Below are positions 4,916-5,866 of a DNA stretch of 5,866 nucleotides, one piece after another. The stretch is from contig JAKLHH010000537.1 in assembly GCA_022710245.1 (NCBI GenBank), positions 1-5,866 of the forward strand, written 5' to 3'. Within the stretch, counting starts at the first letter, position 1, and each line of letters starts with the position of its first letter. The notes beneath the pieces are model-generated. The model ran no database searches and was not told the DNA's origin. It saw only the letters and a program-made list of their open reading frames with translations. The position numbers and the translations under genes were made by a program. The stretch is from Myxococcota bacterium (GTDB lineage Bacteria > Myxococcota > Polyangia > GCA-2747355 > JAKLHH01).

Positions 4916-5866
4916 TCAGCGCGGAGCCGGCCCCTCGAAGGCGAGCGGGAGCACGTCCATCACCACGCTGGTCGTGTGCAGGTAGAGGTCGAGCTCGAGG
5001 AGCGCGCCGCGGCGCGCGCGCAGCCGCTCGTAGTCGCCGAAGGAGCCGTTGGGCCGCTGGCTGTCGAGGACGATCGCCAGCCCCTTGCGGTAGACCTCGG
5101 CCTCGTCGTGCCCGAGGTAGCGCAGGCTCGCCAGCACCTCCCCGAGGATGTCCACGTCCTCGCGCTGCAGGAAGCGGCGGGCGAGACCCTCGAGCGAGGT
5201 CTTCAGGTAGGTGCGCTCCTCGGCGGTGAAGGGGGCGCGGTCGAGGCCGCCGCCGTAGTCGTAGGGCACGAAGACCTCGTGGGTGAGGTCGTAGGCGCCG
5301 TTGCGGCTGATCGACTCGAGCGGGAGGCGGCGCGCGACCACCGAGGCGGTGAAGGGCTGGTCAAGGATCGGCGGCTTCGCCAGCTTGAAGTGCTCGTAGT
5401 AGAACTTGAAGGCCATCAGCTGGTGGGCGCCGCGCTGCGCGAGGTGCGCGTCGAGGCGCGGCTTGATCTTCGCGATCTCCCGCCGGTACGCGCTGGTGTC
5501 GAGCCCCATGCGGTCCATCAGGTAGCAGGCGCGCAGGTACGAGGTCGCGTCCTGCTTGAACTGGCGATCGTCGACGGTCCCCATGGTGTGGTAGTCCGAG
5601 CGCGCGGTGACCTGGGCCGCGGCGCGGAAGCGGGCGGCGAGCTCGGCGCGGCGCGGCTCCTTCGCGTAGCGGTGCAGCGAGACGTAGGCGTCGAGGAGCT
5701 CGACGAGCTTCTTCTGCCCCTTGATGCCGCGGCGGCGGAGGTCGACCGGGTCGATCGAGAACGCGTTCAGGTAGCCGAGGGTGCGGTCGATCGCCTGCCG
5801 GTAGCGGGCCCGGTTGGCGTCGAGGAAGGCCGCGGTCAGGCGGCGCCCCTCCTGGTCGGCGGCCTC
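4916..5866 (-). CDS. Helical protein with QW-like motif, alpha/alpha-toroid (terpene-cyclase/prenyltransferase-like) candidate; 5' end missing
   Basis: 316 codons are visible on the minus strand; the frame is open to the right edge, so the N-terminus is missing. The sequence is mostly amphipathic helices. Two features suggest an (alpha/alpha) barrel as in squalene cyclases, prenyltransferases and related uncharacterised bacterial proteins: KGLAIVLDSQRPNGSFG (about 261-277 of the fragment) fits the QW motif pattern of Gly, Leu, Gln, Gly and an aromatic residue, with Phe in place of Trp; and AYDLTHEVFVPYDYGGG (about 191-207), followed near the end by YLHTTSVVMDVL (295-306), looks like the His-containing helices that line such barrels. 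No DxDD or DDxxD cyclase motif is visible, so catalysis by this part is not shown. An internal ATG at 5584 is not the start, because upstream codons encode equally protein-like helices such as QKKLVELLDAYVSLHRYAK. No signal peptide can be judged. It is convergent with the cysteine-rich lipoprotein gene, 20 bases away. The fold is inference; the coding call is firm. Confidence 0.88.
   Translation of the reverse strand, partial: EAADQEGRRLTAAFLDANRARYRQAIDRTLGYLNAFSIDPVDLRRRGIKGQKKLVELLDAYVSLHRYAKEPRRAELAARFRAAAQVTARSDYHTMGTVDDRQFKQDATSYLRACYLMDRMGLDTSAYRREIAKIKPRLDAHLAQRGAHQLMAFKFYYEHFKLAKPPILDQPFTASVVARRLPLESISRNGAYDLTHEVFVPYDYGGGLDRAPFTAEERTYLKTSLEGLARRFLQREDVDILGEVLASLRYLGHDEAEVYRKGLAIVLDSQRPNGSFGDYERLRARRGALLELDLYLHTTSVVMDVLPLAFEGPAPR

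Noticed and set aside
5579..5584. ATG at 5584 as the start of the right-edge gene
   Set aside because: The same frame stays open to the window edge with natural helical protein sequence, so this Met is internal.
1..5866. A defence, toxin-antitoxin or mobile-element system
   Set aside because: No transposase, integrase, nuclease, toxin-like pair, terminal repeats or base-composition break was seen; the genes look like native chromosomal envelope genes.

Overview
The window is very GC-rich (roughly 70% or more), with genes whose third codon positions are almost always G or C. Several predicted lipoproteins carry Asp/Ala/Arg-rich or Ser-rich linkers after the lipid-anchor cysteine. This combination is typical of large, high-GC, Gram-negative genomes of the Myxococcota (former delta-proteobacteria) type. 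That placement is an inference from style; there is no rRNA or other taxonomic marker here.

Layout, left to right. (1) The last 150 codons of typA/bipA, a ribosome-associated translational GTPase, on the plus strand and cut by the left edge. (2) Convergent to it, a 537-aa predicted lipoprotein with a zinc-protease HEIGH motif and a downstream Met-turn-like segment on the minus strand; its -10-like box lies so close to the ATG that the message could be leaderless. (3) Upstream of that protease, also on the minus strand, a 44-codon open frame with near-perfect G/C third positions, probably a small gene of unknown function. (4) Divergent from it, a tight plus-strand pair: a 158-aa single-pass membrane protein with a seven-unit pentapeptide repeat and a six-cysteine outer domain, then, after one nucleotide, a 494-aa DUF4403-like lipoprotein. 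(5) A 136-aa lipoprotein with twelve mature-domain cysteines, behind its own extended -10 promoter and strong ribosome binding site. (6) Convergent to it, a protein running off the right edge, mostly alpha-helical with a QW-like motif, suggesting an alpha/alpha-toroid (terpene-cyclase/prenyltransferase-like) fold.

Apart from typA, most of the window encodes cell-envelope or exported proteins: three lipoproteins and one membrane-anchored cysteine-rich protein. Only the 158-aa/DUF4403-like pair is clearly a single transcription unit. I see no defence system, mobile element, CRISPR array, tRNA or rRNA. No gene-free stretch exceeds 120 bases. The most notable points are the unrecorded small gene, the atypical third zinc-ligand position of the protease, the 15-bp in-frame repeat, and two nearly identical hairpins that begin inside stop codons.
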